Source: CAVRRZ01 sp963723745 (GTDB taxonomy: Bacteria; Actinomycetota; Actinomycetes; Mycobacteriales; Geodermatophilaceae). From it: a DNA stretch of 64,000 nucleotides. The translations under genes were made by a program, and so were the position numbers. The DNA lies in the NCBI GenBank assembly GCA_963723745.1, contig CAVRRZ010000001.1:806001-870000 (forward strand). Direction: 5' to 3'. The notes under the pieces are model-generated. The model saw only the letters and a list, made by a program, of their open reading frames with translations, was not told where the DNA came from and made no database searches. This document shows positions 8,833 to 20,542 of this stretch, piece after piece (position 1 is the first letter of the stretch; the number at the start of each line of letters is the position of its first letter).

Positions 8833-10369
8833 TCATGCCACGCGGCGATCGGCGGGGGCGCCCCGCTCGGCAGCCGTGCCGGCCTCGGCGGCCCGGCAGA
8901 TGTTGCGCAGCATGCCGCCGAAGACGATGCCGTGGAACGGGGCGACGCCCCACCAGTACAGCTGGCCCGGCAGGCCGCGTGGGTGGAACGTGGCCCGCTG
9001 CCGTAGCCGCGTGCCACCCCCCTCGTCGTGTTCCACGTGGAACTCCAGCCAGGCCAGCCCGGGCAGGCGCATCTCGGCGCGCAGCCGCAGCAGGGTGCCC
9101 TCGTCGAGCTCCTCGACCCGCCACCAGTCCACGGCGTCGCCGAGCTGCAGGTCCGAGGGGTGCCGCCGGCCGCGGCGCAGGCCGACGCCGCCGACGAGCC
9201 GGTCGGCCCAGCCGCGCACCTCCCAGGCCAGCGGGAAGGAGTACCACCCGGCGTCGCCGCCGATGCCCTGGACGACCCGCCACAGCTGTCCGGGTGGGGC
9301 CGACGTGCTGCGGGTCCGCTCGTCGACGTAGAGGCTGCCGCCGGCCCAGTCCGGATCGGTCGGCAGCGGTTCGGACGGCGCACCGGGAACCGACGCCGAC
9401 GACCACCGGGTGGACACCTCGCGGTCCTTGACCTTCTGGAGCGCGAGGCGCACGGCGCGCTCGAAGTCGAGCAGTCCGTCGGGTGGGTCGGGCACGTACG
9501 CGGCGATGTCGTGCTCGCTGCAGACGACGTTGTTGCTTCAGCGACTCGACCAGGTTGCGGCCGAGCGATGCCGGGACCGGCGTGACGACACCCACCCAGT
9601 GGCTGGACAGGCCGGGACTGAAGAGGGGCACCCGGATGATCCGCCGCCTCGGCAGCCCGGCGACCGCGGCGAACCGCTGCATCATGTCCTCGTAGGTCAT
9701 GACGTCGGGTCCGCCGATGTCGAAGCCGCGGTGCACGTCCGCCGGCAGCTCGGCGCAGCCGACGAGGTAGTGCAGCACGTCGCGGATGGCGATCGGCTGG
9801 ATCCGGCTGCGCACCCAGCGGGGCGTGATCATCACCGGCAGCCGCTCGGTGAGGTACCGGAGCATCTCGAACGACGCCGACCCGGAGCCCAGGATGACCG
9901 CGGCGCGGAGGACCACCGTCGGGACACCCGACCCCAGGAGGATGTCGGCCACCTCGGCCCGTGAGCGCAGGTGCCTGGACAGCTGCTCGTCGTCCGGCGT
10001 CAGCCCGGAGAGGTAGACCAGCCGGCCGACGCCGGTCCGCTTCGCGGCCCCGGCGACGGTCTCGGCCGTCCGCCGGTCGGTCTCCTCGAAGCCGGAGCCG
10101 CTGGCCAGCGCGTGGATCAGGTAGTACAGGACGTCGACCCCGGCGCACGCCTCGGTCACCTGGTCGGGGTCGGTCGCGTCGGCCTCCACGACCTCGACCC
10201 GGTCGATCCACGGGTGGTCGCGCAACCGGCGGCGGGACCGGGTCATCACCCGGACCCGGTAACCCCGGTCGAGCAGTTCGGGCACCAGACGGCCGCCGAT
10301 GTAGCCCGTGGCCCCGGTGACCAGGCAGGTCGTCGCGGCAGGGGAGTGGGCGTCGTCGGCAGAGGTCAT
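8833..10369 (-). CDS. NAD(P)-binding SDR protein with DUF2867 domain (frameshift)
   Basis: About 511 residues once one frameshift is repaired. The N-terminal half is an atypical short-chain dehydrogenase/NmrA-like fold (TGATGYIGGRLVPELL is the nucleotide-binding Gly motif). The C-terminal half is a DUF2867 domain (WWRVEELDEGTLLRLRAEM, GQLYWWGVAPFHGIVFGGM). An extra base near 9535 breaks the frame after ESLK; without it the protein continues NNVVC and joins the second half cleanly. ATG at 10369 is the natural start. The family is common in actinomycetes and has no firm substrate. The break looks like a sequencing error. Confidence 0.85.
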
Positions 10370-10508
10370 GCCCCAGTCTCCGGCCGACACGGGTGCCGCC
10401 GCGCGATCGGGTGAGGGACCCGGCCTCGGTTCGACAGGCGGACCGGCACCCACGACGATTCCTCCGGCCGCCCGGCGGACACCGCGGGCACGAGTCGAGG
10501 AGGCGCGA

Positions 10509-11933
10509 ATGGCCGACAGCCCGGTCACCGAGGAACGGACCACCGACGGCCAGCCGGCCCTCAAGCGGGTCATGGGCCCCGGCCTGCTGCTGCTGTTCAT
10601 CGTCGGCGACGTGCTGGGCACCGGCATCTACGCGCTCACCGGTCAGGTGGCCGCCGAGGTGGGCGGCGTGGTGTGGCTGCCCTTCCTCGTGGCCTTCCTC
10701 GTCGCGCTGGTGACCGCCTTCAGCTACCTGGAACTGGTCACCAAGTACCCGCAGGCGGCCGGTGCCGCGCTGTACACGCACAAGGCGTTCGGCGTGCACT
10801 TCCTGACCTTCATCGTGGCCTTCGCCGTCATGAGCTCGGGCATCACCTCGGCGTCGACGGCCGCGCGCGCGTTCAGCGCGAACTTCGCGGAGGTGGTCGG
10901 CCTCGAGGTCGGCGAGGGCATCGGCATCACGTTGATCGGGCTGGGCTTCATGGGCCTGATCGCGGCGATCAACCACCGCGGCGTCGGCGAGAGCGTCAAG
11001 GCCAACGTGCTGCTCACCTGCGTGGAGCTGACGGGTCTGCTGATCATCATCGGGATCGGCGTCTGGGCGCTCGGCGGCGGGGAGGGCGACTTCTCTCGCG
11101 TCACCGAGTTCGACACCGGTGAGCGCTCGGTCATCGGCGGGGTCATCGCGGCCACCGGGCTGGCGTTCTTCGCGATGGTCGGCTTCGAGGACTCGGTCAA
11201 CATGGCCGAGGAGACGAAGGATCCGCGGCGGATCTTCCCGAAGGTGCTGCTGCTGGGTCTCGGGCTGACCGGCGTGATCTACGTGCTGGTGTCGATCTCG
11301 GCGATCGCGCTGGTGCCGGCCGACGCGCTCAGCGAGGGCGACACCCCGCTGCTGCAGGTGGTGGAGGCGGGTGCTCCCGCCTTCCCGCTGGGGCTGTTCG
11401 GCGTCATCACGATGTTCGCCGTCGCCAACTCGGCCCTCATCAACATGCTCATGGCCAGCCGGCTCGTCTACGGCATGAGCCGGGAACGCGTGCTGCCGTC
11501 GCTGCTGGGCCGCGTGCACCCGACGCGGCGGACGCCGACGACCGCGATCCTGTTCACCACCGCCCTCGCCTTCGGGCTGATCACCTTCGTCGGTGCCGTG
11601 CCGGACCTGGGCGGGACGACGGCGCTGCTGCTGCTCTGCGTCTTCACCGTGGTCAACATCGCGGTGCTCGTGCTCCGCAAGGACCGGGTCGACGCCGACC
11701 ACTTCCGGACGCCGACGTTCCTCCCGGTCGTCGGCGCGATCGCGTGCGCGTACCTGGCCACCCCGTGGGCCGGGCGCCCCGTCGTCCAGTACCAGATCGC
11801 CGGGGTGCTGCTCGCCGTCGGCGTCGTGCTCTGGGCGGTTACCGTGCTGGTCAACCGCCGGTCCGGCGGGCAGACCCCGAGGATGGACCCCTCGCACCTG
11901 AGCGGGGAGGGCCCCAAGGGGCCGCACAACTGA
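10509..11933 (+). CDS. APC-family amino acid permease
   Basis: 474 residues with about 12 hydrophobic segments. The start is ATG 10509, behind a strong GAGGAGG at 10497-10503. Opening residues GPGLLLLFIVGDVLGTGIYALTG carry the broken first helix typical of the APC superfamily; GFEDSVNMAEETKDPRR is the conserved loop after helix 6. This is a cation-coupled amino acid or polyamine transporter, with substrate not predictable. It is divergent from the SDR gene, with about 140 bp between them for both promoters. Confidence 0.92.
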   Translation: MADSPVTEERTTDGQPALKRVMGPGLLLLFIVGDVLGTGIYALTGQVAAEVGGVVWLPFLVAFLVALVTAFSYLELVTKYPQAAGAALYTHKAFGVHFLTFIVAFAVMSSGITSASTAARAFSANFAEVVGLEVGEGIGITLIGLGFMGLIAAINHRGVGESVKANVLLTCVELTGLLIIIGIGVWALGGGEGDFSRVTEFDTGERSVIGGVIAATGLAFFAMVGFEDSVNMAEETKDPRRIFPKVLLLGLGLTGVIYVLVSISAIALVPADALSEGDTPLLQVVEAGAPAFPLGLFGVITMFAVANSALINMLMASRLVYGMSRERVLPSLLGRVHPTRRTPTTAILFTTALAFGLITFVGAVPDLGGTTALLLLCVFTVVNIAVLVLRKDRVDADHFRTPTFLPVVGAIACAYLATPWAGRPVVQYQIAGVLLAVGVVLWAVTVLVNRRSGGQTPRMDPSHLSGEGPKGPHN

Positions 11934-12235
11934 ACGGGGCGGGACGCCCAGTCGCCGCGCAACGGCGTGTCGGCCCTCGGGGCAACACGGGTGGTGCGGA
12001 AGGAGCTCTCAGAGGCGCAGACACGACGTCAGGGCGTGGACGGCGGCATTCCTGTCACCCGGACCGGTAGACTGGACACGAGAAACCGCCAGCAACCGGC
12101 CCCAGCGTCGATCTGCGCCCCTGAGGGGGAGCGCCGTTCTGCGCCGTCGTCCCCTCGTCCGTCGGGTCTTCCGTACCGGGAGCCCGCTCTCCGGGTGGTG
12201 TCACGAGCACCGGTTGCGCGAGAGGAAGGCCCCAC
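11934..12235 (+). promoter_or_regulatory. gyrB leader region
   Basis: 302 bp without a gene. The only promoter-like feature is TAGACT at 12068-12073, which fits the actinobacterial TANNNT -10 element but has no good -35. A strong ribosome site AGAGGAAGG (12221-12229) precedes the gyrB GTG. No hairpin stands out. Confidence 0.35.
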
Positions 12236-14281
<2,046 letters not shown>

Positions 14282-14289
14282 TCGAAGGA

Positions 14290-14340
14290 CCCCCGTGCCC
14301 CCCACCGCTCGCACGCTCGCGGCGGGCACCTGCACGGGGG
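14290..14340 (+). promoter_or_regulatory. Hairpin in the gyrB-gyrA spacer
   Basis: CCCCCGTGC at 14290-14298 pairs perfectly with GCACGGGGG at 14332-14340. The 33-nt loop can fold further. Lying between gyrase genes that must be co-expressed, it may be a partial terminator or an mRNA processing or stability element. Role inferred. Confidence 0.5.
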
Positions 14341-14390
14341 CCACTCGGTGTGCTCCGCCATCCACCGCTTCCGTTCTGGAGAACTGAACC

Positions 14391-16859
14391 GTGACCGAGA
14401 CCCCGCCCCGCGACCGCATCGAGCCGGTCGACCTCCAGCAGGAGATGCAGCGCAGCTACATCGACTACGCGATGTCGGTCATCGTCGGCCGGGCCCTGCC
14501 CGAGGTCCGCGACGGCCTCAAGCCGGTGCACCGCCGCGTGCTCTACGCGATGTACGACCAGGGCTTCCGCCCCGACCGCAGCTACGTCAAGTGCGCGCGC
14601 GTCGTCGGTGAGGTCATGGGTAACTACCACCCGCACGGCGACTCGGCGATCTACGACGCCCTCGTGCGGCTGGCCCAGCCGTGGTCGATGCGCTACCCGC
14701 TCATCGACGGCCAGGGCAACTTCGGCTCCCCGGGCAACGACCCGGCGGCCGCGATGCGCTACACCGAGGCCCGGCTCACGCCGCTGGCCATGGAGATGCT
14801 GGCCAACATCGACGAGGAGACCGTCGACTTCCAGCCCAACTACGACGGCAAGAACTCCGAGCCCCTGGTCCTGCCCGGGCGCATCCCGAACCTGCTGATC
14901 AACGGCTCGGCCGGCATCGCCGTCGGCATGGCCACCAACATGCCGCCGCACAACCTGCGCGAGGTGGCCGACGCCGTCTTCTGGATGCTCGACCACCCCG
15001 AGGCCGAGCACGAAGAGGCGCTCACCGCCTGCATGGAGCGGGTCAAGGGCCCGGACTTCCCGACCTACGGGCTGATCGTCGGCCGCGAGGGCATCGAGGA
15101 TGCCTACCGCACCGGGCGCGGCTCGGTGAAGATGCGCGCGGTCGTCACCGTCGAGGAGGACTCCCGCGGTCGCGTCCAGCTCGTCGTCACCGAGCTGCCC
15201 TACCAGGTCAACCCGGACAACCTGGCGGAGGCGATCGCCGAGGCGGTCAAGGACGGCCGGCTCCAGGGCATCACCGAGATCGCCGACGAGTCCAGCGACC
15301 GCGTCGGCCGCCGGCTGGTCATCACCCTGCGCCGCGACGCCGTGGCCAAGGTCGTCCTGAACAACCTCTACAAGCACACCCAGCTGCAGACCTCCTTCGG
15401 CTGCAACATGCTCTCGATCGTCGACGGCGTCCCCCGGACGCTGCGCCTCGACGAGCTCATCCGCTACTACGTCGCCCACCAGGTCGACGTCATCCAGCGG
15501 CGCACGCGGTACCGGCTGCGCAAGGCCGAGGAGCGGGCGCACATCCTGCGCGGCTGGGCCAAGGCGCTCGACCAGCTCGACGCCGTGATCGCGCTGATCC
15601 GCAGCAGCCCGTCGGCCGACGAGGCACGCACCGGCCTCATGGAGCTGCTCGACGTCGACGAGATCCAGGCCGTCTCGATCCTCGACCTGCAGCTGCGCCG
15701 GCTGGCCGCCCTCGAGCGCCAGCGGATCATGGACGAGCTGGCCGAGATCGAGGCCCGCATCGCCGACCTGCAGGCGATCCTGGCTTCGCCCGAGCGGCAG
15801 CGGCAGATCATCCGCGACGAGCTCGCCGAGATCGTGGAGAAGTACGGCGACGACCGGCGCACGAAGTTCGTGCCCAACGACGGTGACGTGTCCATGGAGG
15901 ACCTCATCGCCGAGGAGGAGGTCGTCGTCACCATCACCCGCACCGGGTACGCCAAGCGCACCAAGAGCGACCTCTACCGGTCGCAGCGCCGCGGCGGCAA
16001 GGGCGTGATGGGGGCCCAGCTCAAGCAGGACGACATCGTCGACCACTTCTTCGTCGGCTCCACGCACGACTGGATCCTGTTCTTCACGAACAAGGGCCGG
16101 GTCTACCGCGCGAAGGCCTACGAGCTGCCCGAGGCCAACCGCACCGCCCGCGGCGCGCACGTGGCCAACATCCTGGCGTTCCAGCCCGACGAGCGGATCG
16201 CCCAGGTCATGCAGATCAAGGACTACACGGTGGCGCCGTACCTGGTGCTCGCCACCGCCCGTGGTCAGGTCAAGAAGACCCGGCTCACCGACTTCGACTC
16301 TCCGCGGTCGGGCGGGGTCATCGCGATCAACCTGCGCGAGGGCGACGAGCTCGTCGGCGCGGCCCTCATCGACCCCGACTCCGATCTGCTGCTGGTCACG
16401 CGCAAGGCGATGTCGATCCGGTTCACCGCCGACGACACGGCGCTGCGGCCGATGGGCCGGGCGACCGAGGGCGTGCGCGGCATCTCGCTGTCCGACGACG
16501 ACCGGCTGCTGTCGATGATGGTCGTGCAGGACGGCGTCGACGTCCTCGTCGCCACCGAGCGCGGGTTCGCCAAGCGGACCGGCATCGAGAACTACCCGAA
16601 CCAGGGCCGCGGCGGCAAGGGTGTGCTCACCGCCGACCCGAAGGCCCGCAAGGGTGCGCTGGTCGGCGCCCTCGCGGTCACCCTCGGCGACGAGCTCTAC
16701 GCCATCACCTCCGGCGGCGGCGTCATCCGGACGCCGGTCAACGGCGTCCGGCACAACAAGGACCGCGCCACCATGGGTGTCAAGCTCATGAACTTGCCTG
16801 AGGACGTCAGCATCGTGGCAATCGCGCGTACGACGGACAACGACGAGCCTGCCGCCTAG
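14391..16859 (+). CDS. gyrA: DNA gyrase subunit A
   Basis: 822-residue breakage-reunion subunit. The catalytic tyrosine lies in AAAMRYTEARL. The quinolone-determining region reads HPHGDSAIYDALVRLAQ, with Ser and Asp at the classical positions, so no known fluoroquinolone-resistance substitution is visible. The C-terminal beta-pinwheel has the gyrase-box-like QRRGGKG. The GTG start at 14391 follows TGGAGA. Confidence 0.98.
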   Translation: MTETPPRDRIEPVDLQQEMQRSYIDYAMSVIVGRALPEVRDGLKPVHRRVLYAMYDQGFRPDRSYVKCARVVGEVMGNYHPHGDSAIYDALVRLAQPWSMRYPLIDGQGNFGSPGNDPAAAMRYTEARLTPLAMEMLANIDEETVDFQPNYDGKNSEPLVLPGRIPNLLINGSAGIAVGMATNMPPHNLREVADAVFWMLDHPEAEHEEALTACMERVKGPDFPTYGLIVGREGIEDAYRTGRGSVKMRAVVTVEEDSRGRVQLVVTELPYQVNPDNLAEAIAEAVKDGRLQGITEIADESSDRVGRRLVITLRRDAVAKVVLNNLYKHTQLQTSFGCNMLSIVDGVPRTLRLDELIRYYVAHQVDVIQRRTRYRLRKAEERAHILRGWAKALDQLDAVIALIRSSPSADEARTGLMELLDVDEIQAVSILDLQLRRLAALERQRIMDELAEIEARIADLQAILASPERQRQIIRDELAEIVEKYGDDRRTKFVPNDGDVSMEDLIAEEEVVVTITRTGYAKRTKSDLYRSQRRGGKGVMGAQLKQDDIVDHFFVGSTHDWILFFTNKGRVYRAKAYELPEANRTARGAHVANILAFQPDERIAQVMQIKDYTVAPYLVLATARGQVKKTRLTDFDSPRSGGVIAINLREGDELVGAALIDPDSDLLLVTRKAMSIRFTADDTALRPMGRATEGVRGISLSDDDRLLSMMVVQDGVDVLVATERGFAKRTGIENYPNQGRGGKGVLTADPKARKGALVGALAVTLGDELYAITSGGGVIRTPVNGVRHNKDRATMGVKLMNLPEDVSIVAIARTTDNDEPAA

Positions 16860-17022
16860 GCTGGGCTGCAATGACGGCGCGAACCCGGGTCCCGCATCCT
16901 CACCGAGGGTGCGCCGGGGCGCGGTCGTCGTCGGACGTGGACGACCGGTGGGGTGCCCGCACGTGGCGCGCAGTGCCGGTCGCGAACACGCGGCGGATGC
17001 CGCGGGGGAACGGGAGACTGGC

Positions 17023-17766
17023 ATGAGCGACCGGACGCAGGGTTCGGTGCGCCCCGGCACCCGCACGGACGTCGCGGGCGACGAAGCGGCCCCGGCGACG
17101 AGCACTGCCGGGGCCGACAAGCCCGTGTCGGCGACGCAGTCGATCCCCACCGGCCAGAACCGCGCGGTGCAGGGCAACGGAACCGGTGGCGCGGTCCCGC
17201 CGTCCGCTCCCTCCGGCCGCCCGGCCGGGAGCGCATCGGGCCCGGCGGCGCGCACGACCGGATCGGCCACGGCCGGCACGGCGTCCGGCAGAACGCCGGC
17301 CGGCACCAGTGCGGTCGGCACCAAGGCGACCGCCACCAAGACGGCCGGCAAGGCAGCCACCCAGACATCCGCCAAGGCGCCCAGCAAGTCCGGCGGCCGC
17401 GGACCGCGTCGGGCACGGCTGCAGCTGCGGCACATCGACACCTGGTCGGCTTTCAAGATCTCGTTCGTGCTGTCGATCGCGCTGTTCTTCATCTGGATGG
17501 TCGCGGTCGGCGTGCTCTACGGCGTGCTCGGCGGCCTCGGCGTCTTCGACAGCCTCAACCAGCTGTTCGGTCAGCTGGGCACGGCGTCGGGGGCCGACGG
17601 CGACAACGTCGTCATCACCCCGGGCGTGGTCTTCGGCGCGGCGGCGGTGATCGGCGCGGTCAACATCATCCTGCTGACCGCGCTCTGCACGGTCGCGACG
17701 TTCATCTACAACCTGTGCTCCGACCTCGTCGGTGGCCTGGAGCTCACCCTCTCCGAGCGCGACTAG
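17023..17766 (+). CDS. DUF3566 transmembrane protein
   Basis: 247 residues. Residues 1-125 are low-complexity (A, T, G, S, K). A basic patch PRRARLQLRHIDTWSAFK and two transmembrane segments (about 145-170 and 200-230) form the DUF3566 domain. This is the family of M. tuberculosis Rv0007, found next to gyrA across actinomycetes; its function is not settled. ATG 17023 follows GGGAACGGGAGA. Confidence 0.92.
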   Translation: MSDRTQGSVRPGTRTDVAGDEAAPATSTAGADKPVSATQSIPTGQNRAVQGNGTGGAVPPSAPSGRPAGSASGPAARTTGSATAGTASGRTPAGTSAVGTKATATKTAGKAATQTSAKAPSKSGGRGPRRARLQLRHIDTWSAFKISFVLSIALFFIWMVAVGVLYGVLGGLGVFDSLNQLFGQLGTASGADGDNVVITPGVVFGAAAVIGAVNIILLTALCTVATFIYNLCSDLVGGLELTLSERD

Positions 17767-17880
17767 GGAGAAGACCCGTCCTCCTCACCCCTCGCACGCT
17801 GCGGGCCGGGCCTGGGGACGGGGGCCATATCCCCGCGTCAATCGATCCGGCCACGGCCAGGTAGGCTGTTCGAGGTTCAC

Positions 17881-17954
17881 GGGCCTGTAGCTCAGACGGT
17901 TAGAGCGCATCCCTGATAAGGATGAGGCCGGAGGTTCAAGTCCTCCCAGGCCCA
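17881..17954 (+). tRNA. tRNA-Ile (GAT)
   Basis: 74-nt cloverleaf. Acceptor GGGCCTG (17881-17887) pairs with CAGGCCC (17947-17953), discriminator A 17954. Anticodon loop CTGATAA gives GAT. The T-arm has GGTTCAAGTCC. CCA is not encoded. A TANNNT-like TAGGCT at 17862-17867 may be the -10 element. Confidence 0.98.
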
Positions 17955-18034
17955 CCCGTGTGCCGGTGCCTCCGGCGCCGTGCGGTCCGCCGTCACCGTC
18001 CCCACGGTGCGCCGAGCGATCGAGGAGGTTGCGC

Positions 18035-18181
18035 GTGCTGAAGAAGCTGGCGCTCGCGGCGCTGGCGGCCGGTGCGCTCGCCGCCGTCCGCAAGCGTTCG
18101 TCCGGCAAGGCCGAGGCCGACCTCTGGCACGAGGCGACCCGCGGACCCGGCGCCGTCAGCACCCCCACCGCCGGACGCTGA
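18035..18181 (+). CDS. DLW-39 family micro-protein
   Basis: 48 residues from GTG 18035, with a strong CGAGGAGG 7 nt upstream. It has an Ala/Leu-rich hydrophobic N-terminus (residues 2-18), a basic patch RKRSS and the signature DLWHEAT. It matches the small actinobacterial DLW-39 family, commonly placed between tRNA-Ile and tRNA-Ala as here. Probably membrane-associated; function unknown. Confidence 0.85.
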   Translation: MLKKLALAALAAGALAAVRKRSSGKAEADLWHEATRGPGAVSTPTAGR

Positions 18182-18197
18182 ACCGACGACCACCCCC

Positions 18198-18270
18198 GGG
18201 GACGTAGCTCAATTGGCAGAGCACCGCCTTTGCAAGGCGGGGGTTAGGGGTTCGATTCCCCTCGTCTCCA
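18198..18270 (+). tRNA. tRNA-Ala (TGC)
   Basis: 73-nt cloverleaf. Acceptor GGGGACG (18198-18204) pairs with CGTCTCC (18263-18269), discriminator A 18270. Anticodon loop TTTGCAA gives TGC. CCA is not encoded. It starts 16 bp after the DLW-39 stop. Confidence 0.98.
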
Positions 18271-18285
18271 CCCACTGATCCCGCC

Positions 18286-18318
18286 GTCGCCGCCGGGGGT
18301 ACCGGCACCGCCGGCGAC
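18286..18318 (+). terminator. Likely terminator after tRNA-Ala
   Basis: GTCGCCG at 18286-18292 pairs with CGGCGAC at 18312-18318, about 16 bp after the tRNA. No T-tract. It may also serve the convergent amidase gene. Confidence 0.45.
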
Positions 18319-18456
18319 AGCTTCCCGGGTCACGGCGAAACCACCGGGCCGGCACTCCCGCGGGGGCCGACCTGAGCGCCACCACCGGCCGGGTGACCGT
18401 CCGCGGCGAGCGGGCGCCCGACCGGCTGCTGTTCGTCGGGTGAGGTGCGGGGCCGC

Positions 18457-19863
18457 TCAGCGCACGAAGAACCGGTTGACGCCCGAGACGTACCGGTTGC
18501 CCGGCTTGTCCGCGTCGATCATCTGGTACTCGTACGTGCCCCGCGCCAGCCCGGTGAGCAGGACCTCGTGGTCCTCGGTGAAGCGGGGGTCCAGCCGGGT
18601 GAGCACCGCCTCGGACTGGCGGCCACGGGGCCAGTAGCGCAGCTGGGTGTCCGACGGGTCGTTCGCCGTCCGCCACGTGATCCGGGCCCGGCCGACGCCG
18701 GTGCTGACGACGATCTGCCGCGGCGGCACCATGCGCATGTCGGCGACGATGGTGCCGGCGATGCGCTGGGCCACCCGCTCGCGCAACGTCGGCAGCAGCG
18801 CGTAGGTGATCCTGCCCGGGCACGCGGTCCGGCCGATGTGCCGGTGGCCGAGGATGTTGGGCCCGGTCCACCGGTAGGAGCCGTTGTCGTAGGTGCTCCA
18901 GCCGGTCGGGGAGATGCCCGTGCGGACCGAGAGGCTGGCCAGCAGACGCTCCAGGCTGCGCTGTGCGTGCAGGGTGGGCCGGCGGGCGTCGAAGGTGCCC
19001 ATCAGCGAGATGCCGATGTTGCCGGAGTTGTGGTTGGCCACGTGCGCGCCCTGGACGACGTTGCCGTGGGCGTCGAAGGCCGGCGGCGTCGCGGTGCTGG
19101 TGTCGGTCTGCCGGCCCTCGTAGACCGTGCCGCGCTCGTCGATCAGGAACTGGTAGCCGATGTCACCCCAGCCCCGGTCGATGGCGTGGAAGCGGTAGAT
19201 CGCCCGGACGGTGGCCGCAGGGTCGGTGTCGTCGTTGGGACCGGCCGTGTGGTGCACCGTGAGCTTCTTCGGTGTGGAGAACGACTGCGGCCACGACTCC
19301 TGGCCGCCCGAGAAGCGCAGCATCTCGTTGGCGCCCCATCCGGCCCGCGAGACGACGCCGCCGTTGCTCGTGGTCGCGGCCGTCGTCTTCGCGGTGGTCG
19401 ACGTCGCGGCGGAGGTGCCGGGTGCCGTCTCGCCGTCGGTGGTGTTGATGGCCACCGACGTGGCGTCCTGCACGCCGGCCGGGACCTTCAGCTGGTAGGC
19501 GTCCGCGTCGGAGCCGGCGACCAGGGCGCTGGCGAACCGGCCCTCCTCCTCGATCGCGTCCTCCGGCATCGCCTGCCAGGGCGTCCAGGCTCGGTCGTGC
19601 CGGAAGCGCACCGACGCGGGCCCGTGCTCGCCGGTCCAGGTGACTGCGACGTAGTCGATCGGGAAGCCGGGGACGACCGTCCCGGCCCGGACCGGCACCG
19701 AGTGCGCCAGCGTCTCGGGCACCCCGGCTGTCGGCGCGGCCGGCGCGGCCGGCGCCGGCACGGCCGGTGGGGCCGGTGGGGCCGCCGCGGCCGGTAGTGC
19801 TCCGGCGGCCAGGGCCAGGGCGAGCCCGACCGGAACGACGACGACTCGAAGACCCTGATTCAC
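18457..19863 (-). CDS. Secreted PGRP-type N-acetylmuramoyl-L-alanine amidase
   Basis: 468 residues. Residues 1-28 form a signal peptide ending PAAAA, followed by a Pro/Ala-rich linker. A beta-rich N-terminal region (about 45-130) precedes a T-rich linker and the PGRP/amidase-2 domain (about 170-360). Zinc ligands are visible: His in TVHHTAGP, and the pair in GHRHIGRTACPG. The C-terminal ~95 residues look like an Ig or fibronectin-like module. Predicted to act outside the cell on peptidoglycan stem peptides. It is divergent from ppiA. The family is common in actinomycetes as large secreted amidases. Confidence 0.9.
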   Translation of the reverse strand: MNQGLRVVVVPVGLALALAAGALPAAAAPPAPPAVPAPAAPAAPTAGVPETLAHSVPVRAGTVVPGFPIDYVAVTWTGEHGPASVRFRHDRAWTPWQAMPEDAIEEEGRFASALVAGSDADAYQLKVPAGVQDATSVAINTTDGETAPGTSAATSTTAKTTAATTSNGGVVSRAGWGANEMLRFSGGQESWPQSFSTPKKLTVHHTAGPNDDTDPAATVRAIYRFHAIDRGWGDIGYQFLIDERGTVYEGRQTDTSTATPPAFDAHGNVVQGAHVANHNSGNIGISLMGTFDARRPTLHAQRSLERLLASLSVRTGISPTGWSTYDNGSYRWTGPNILGHRHIGRTACPGRITYALLPTLRERVAQRIAGTIVADMRMVPPRQIVVSTGVGRARITWRTANDPSDTQLRYWPRGRQSEAVLTRLDPRFTEDHEVLLTGLARGTYEYQMIDADKPGNRYVSGVNRFFVR

Positions 19864-20005
19864 GGGCGGAGGCTAGCTGCCGACCGGGCCCAGGAGAAGT
19901 CGCCTTGCCACGTTCCGTGCAGGTTTCGTCACGGACGGTGGAGTCGACGTCCGGTTCGGTGGCGGCCTGCGGCGCCACCTCATCCGCAGTGGGAGACTCG
20001 ACGGC

Positions 20006-20542
20006 GTGACTTCCTCGACCCCCGCCGCGCGGCGTGCCGTCCTGCACACGAACCACGGCGACATCACTGTCGAACTGTTTCCCGACCACGCCCCCAAGAC
20101 GGTCGCGAACTTCGCCGACCTCGCCGAGGGTGCCCGCGAGTGGACGCACCCCGCCACCCGCGAGCGGACGACCGACCGGCTCTACGACGGCACGGTCTTC
20201 CACCGCATCATCTCCGGCTTCATGATCCAGGGTGGCGACCCGCTGGGTCAGGGCTTCGGCGGCCCCGGCTACCAGTTCGGCGACGAGATCCACCCCGACC
20301 TGCAGTTCGACCGCCCGTACCTGCTGGCCATGGCGAACGCCGGCCCGGGCACCAACGGCTCGCAGTTCTTCATCACAGTCGCGAAGACGCCGCACCTCAA
20401 CCGCAAGCACACGATCTTCGGTGAGGTGGCCGACCAGGCCGGCCGTGACGTCGTCGACCGCATCGCTGCCGTGCAGACCGGCCGCAACGACCGTCCCGTG
20501 GAGGACGTCGTCCTCGAGTCGGTCGAGGTGCAGCGCAGCTGA
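20006..20542 (+). CDS. ppiA: Peptidyl-prolyl cis-trans isomerase, cyclophilin type
   Basis: 178-residue cytoplasmic cyclophilin (no signal peptide). Family residues are visible in YDGTVFHRIISGFMIQGGDP, the catalytic arginine in FHRI, and ANAGPGTNGSQFFIT. The GTG start at 20006 gives MTSSTPAARRAVL. Equivalent to M. tuberculosis PpiA, which sits in the same place near gyrA and crgA. The end probably overlaps the next gene. Confidence 0.95.
   Translation: MTSSTPAARRAVLHTNHGDITVELFPDHAPKTVANFADLAEGAREWTHPATRERTTDRLYDGTVFHRIISGFMIQGGDPLGQGFGGPGYQFGDEIHPDLQFDRPYLLAMANAGPGTNGSQFFITVAKTPHLNRKHTIFGEVADQAGRDVVDRIAAVQTGRNDRPVEDVVLESVEVQRS

Noticed and set aside
8385..11927. 1180-codon minus-strand frame covering the permease
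   Set aside because: It is the antisense of the ABC and APC genes; the real minus-strand gene is the SDR at 8833-10369 in other frames.
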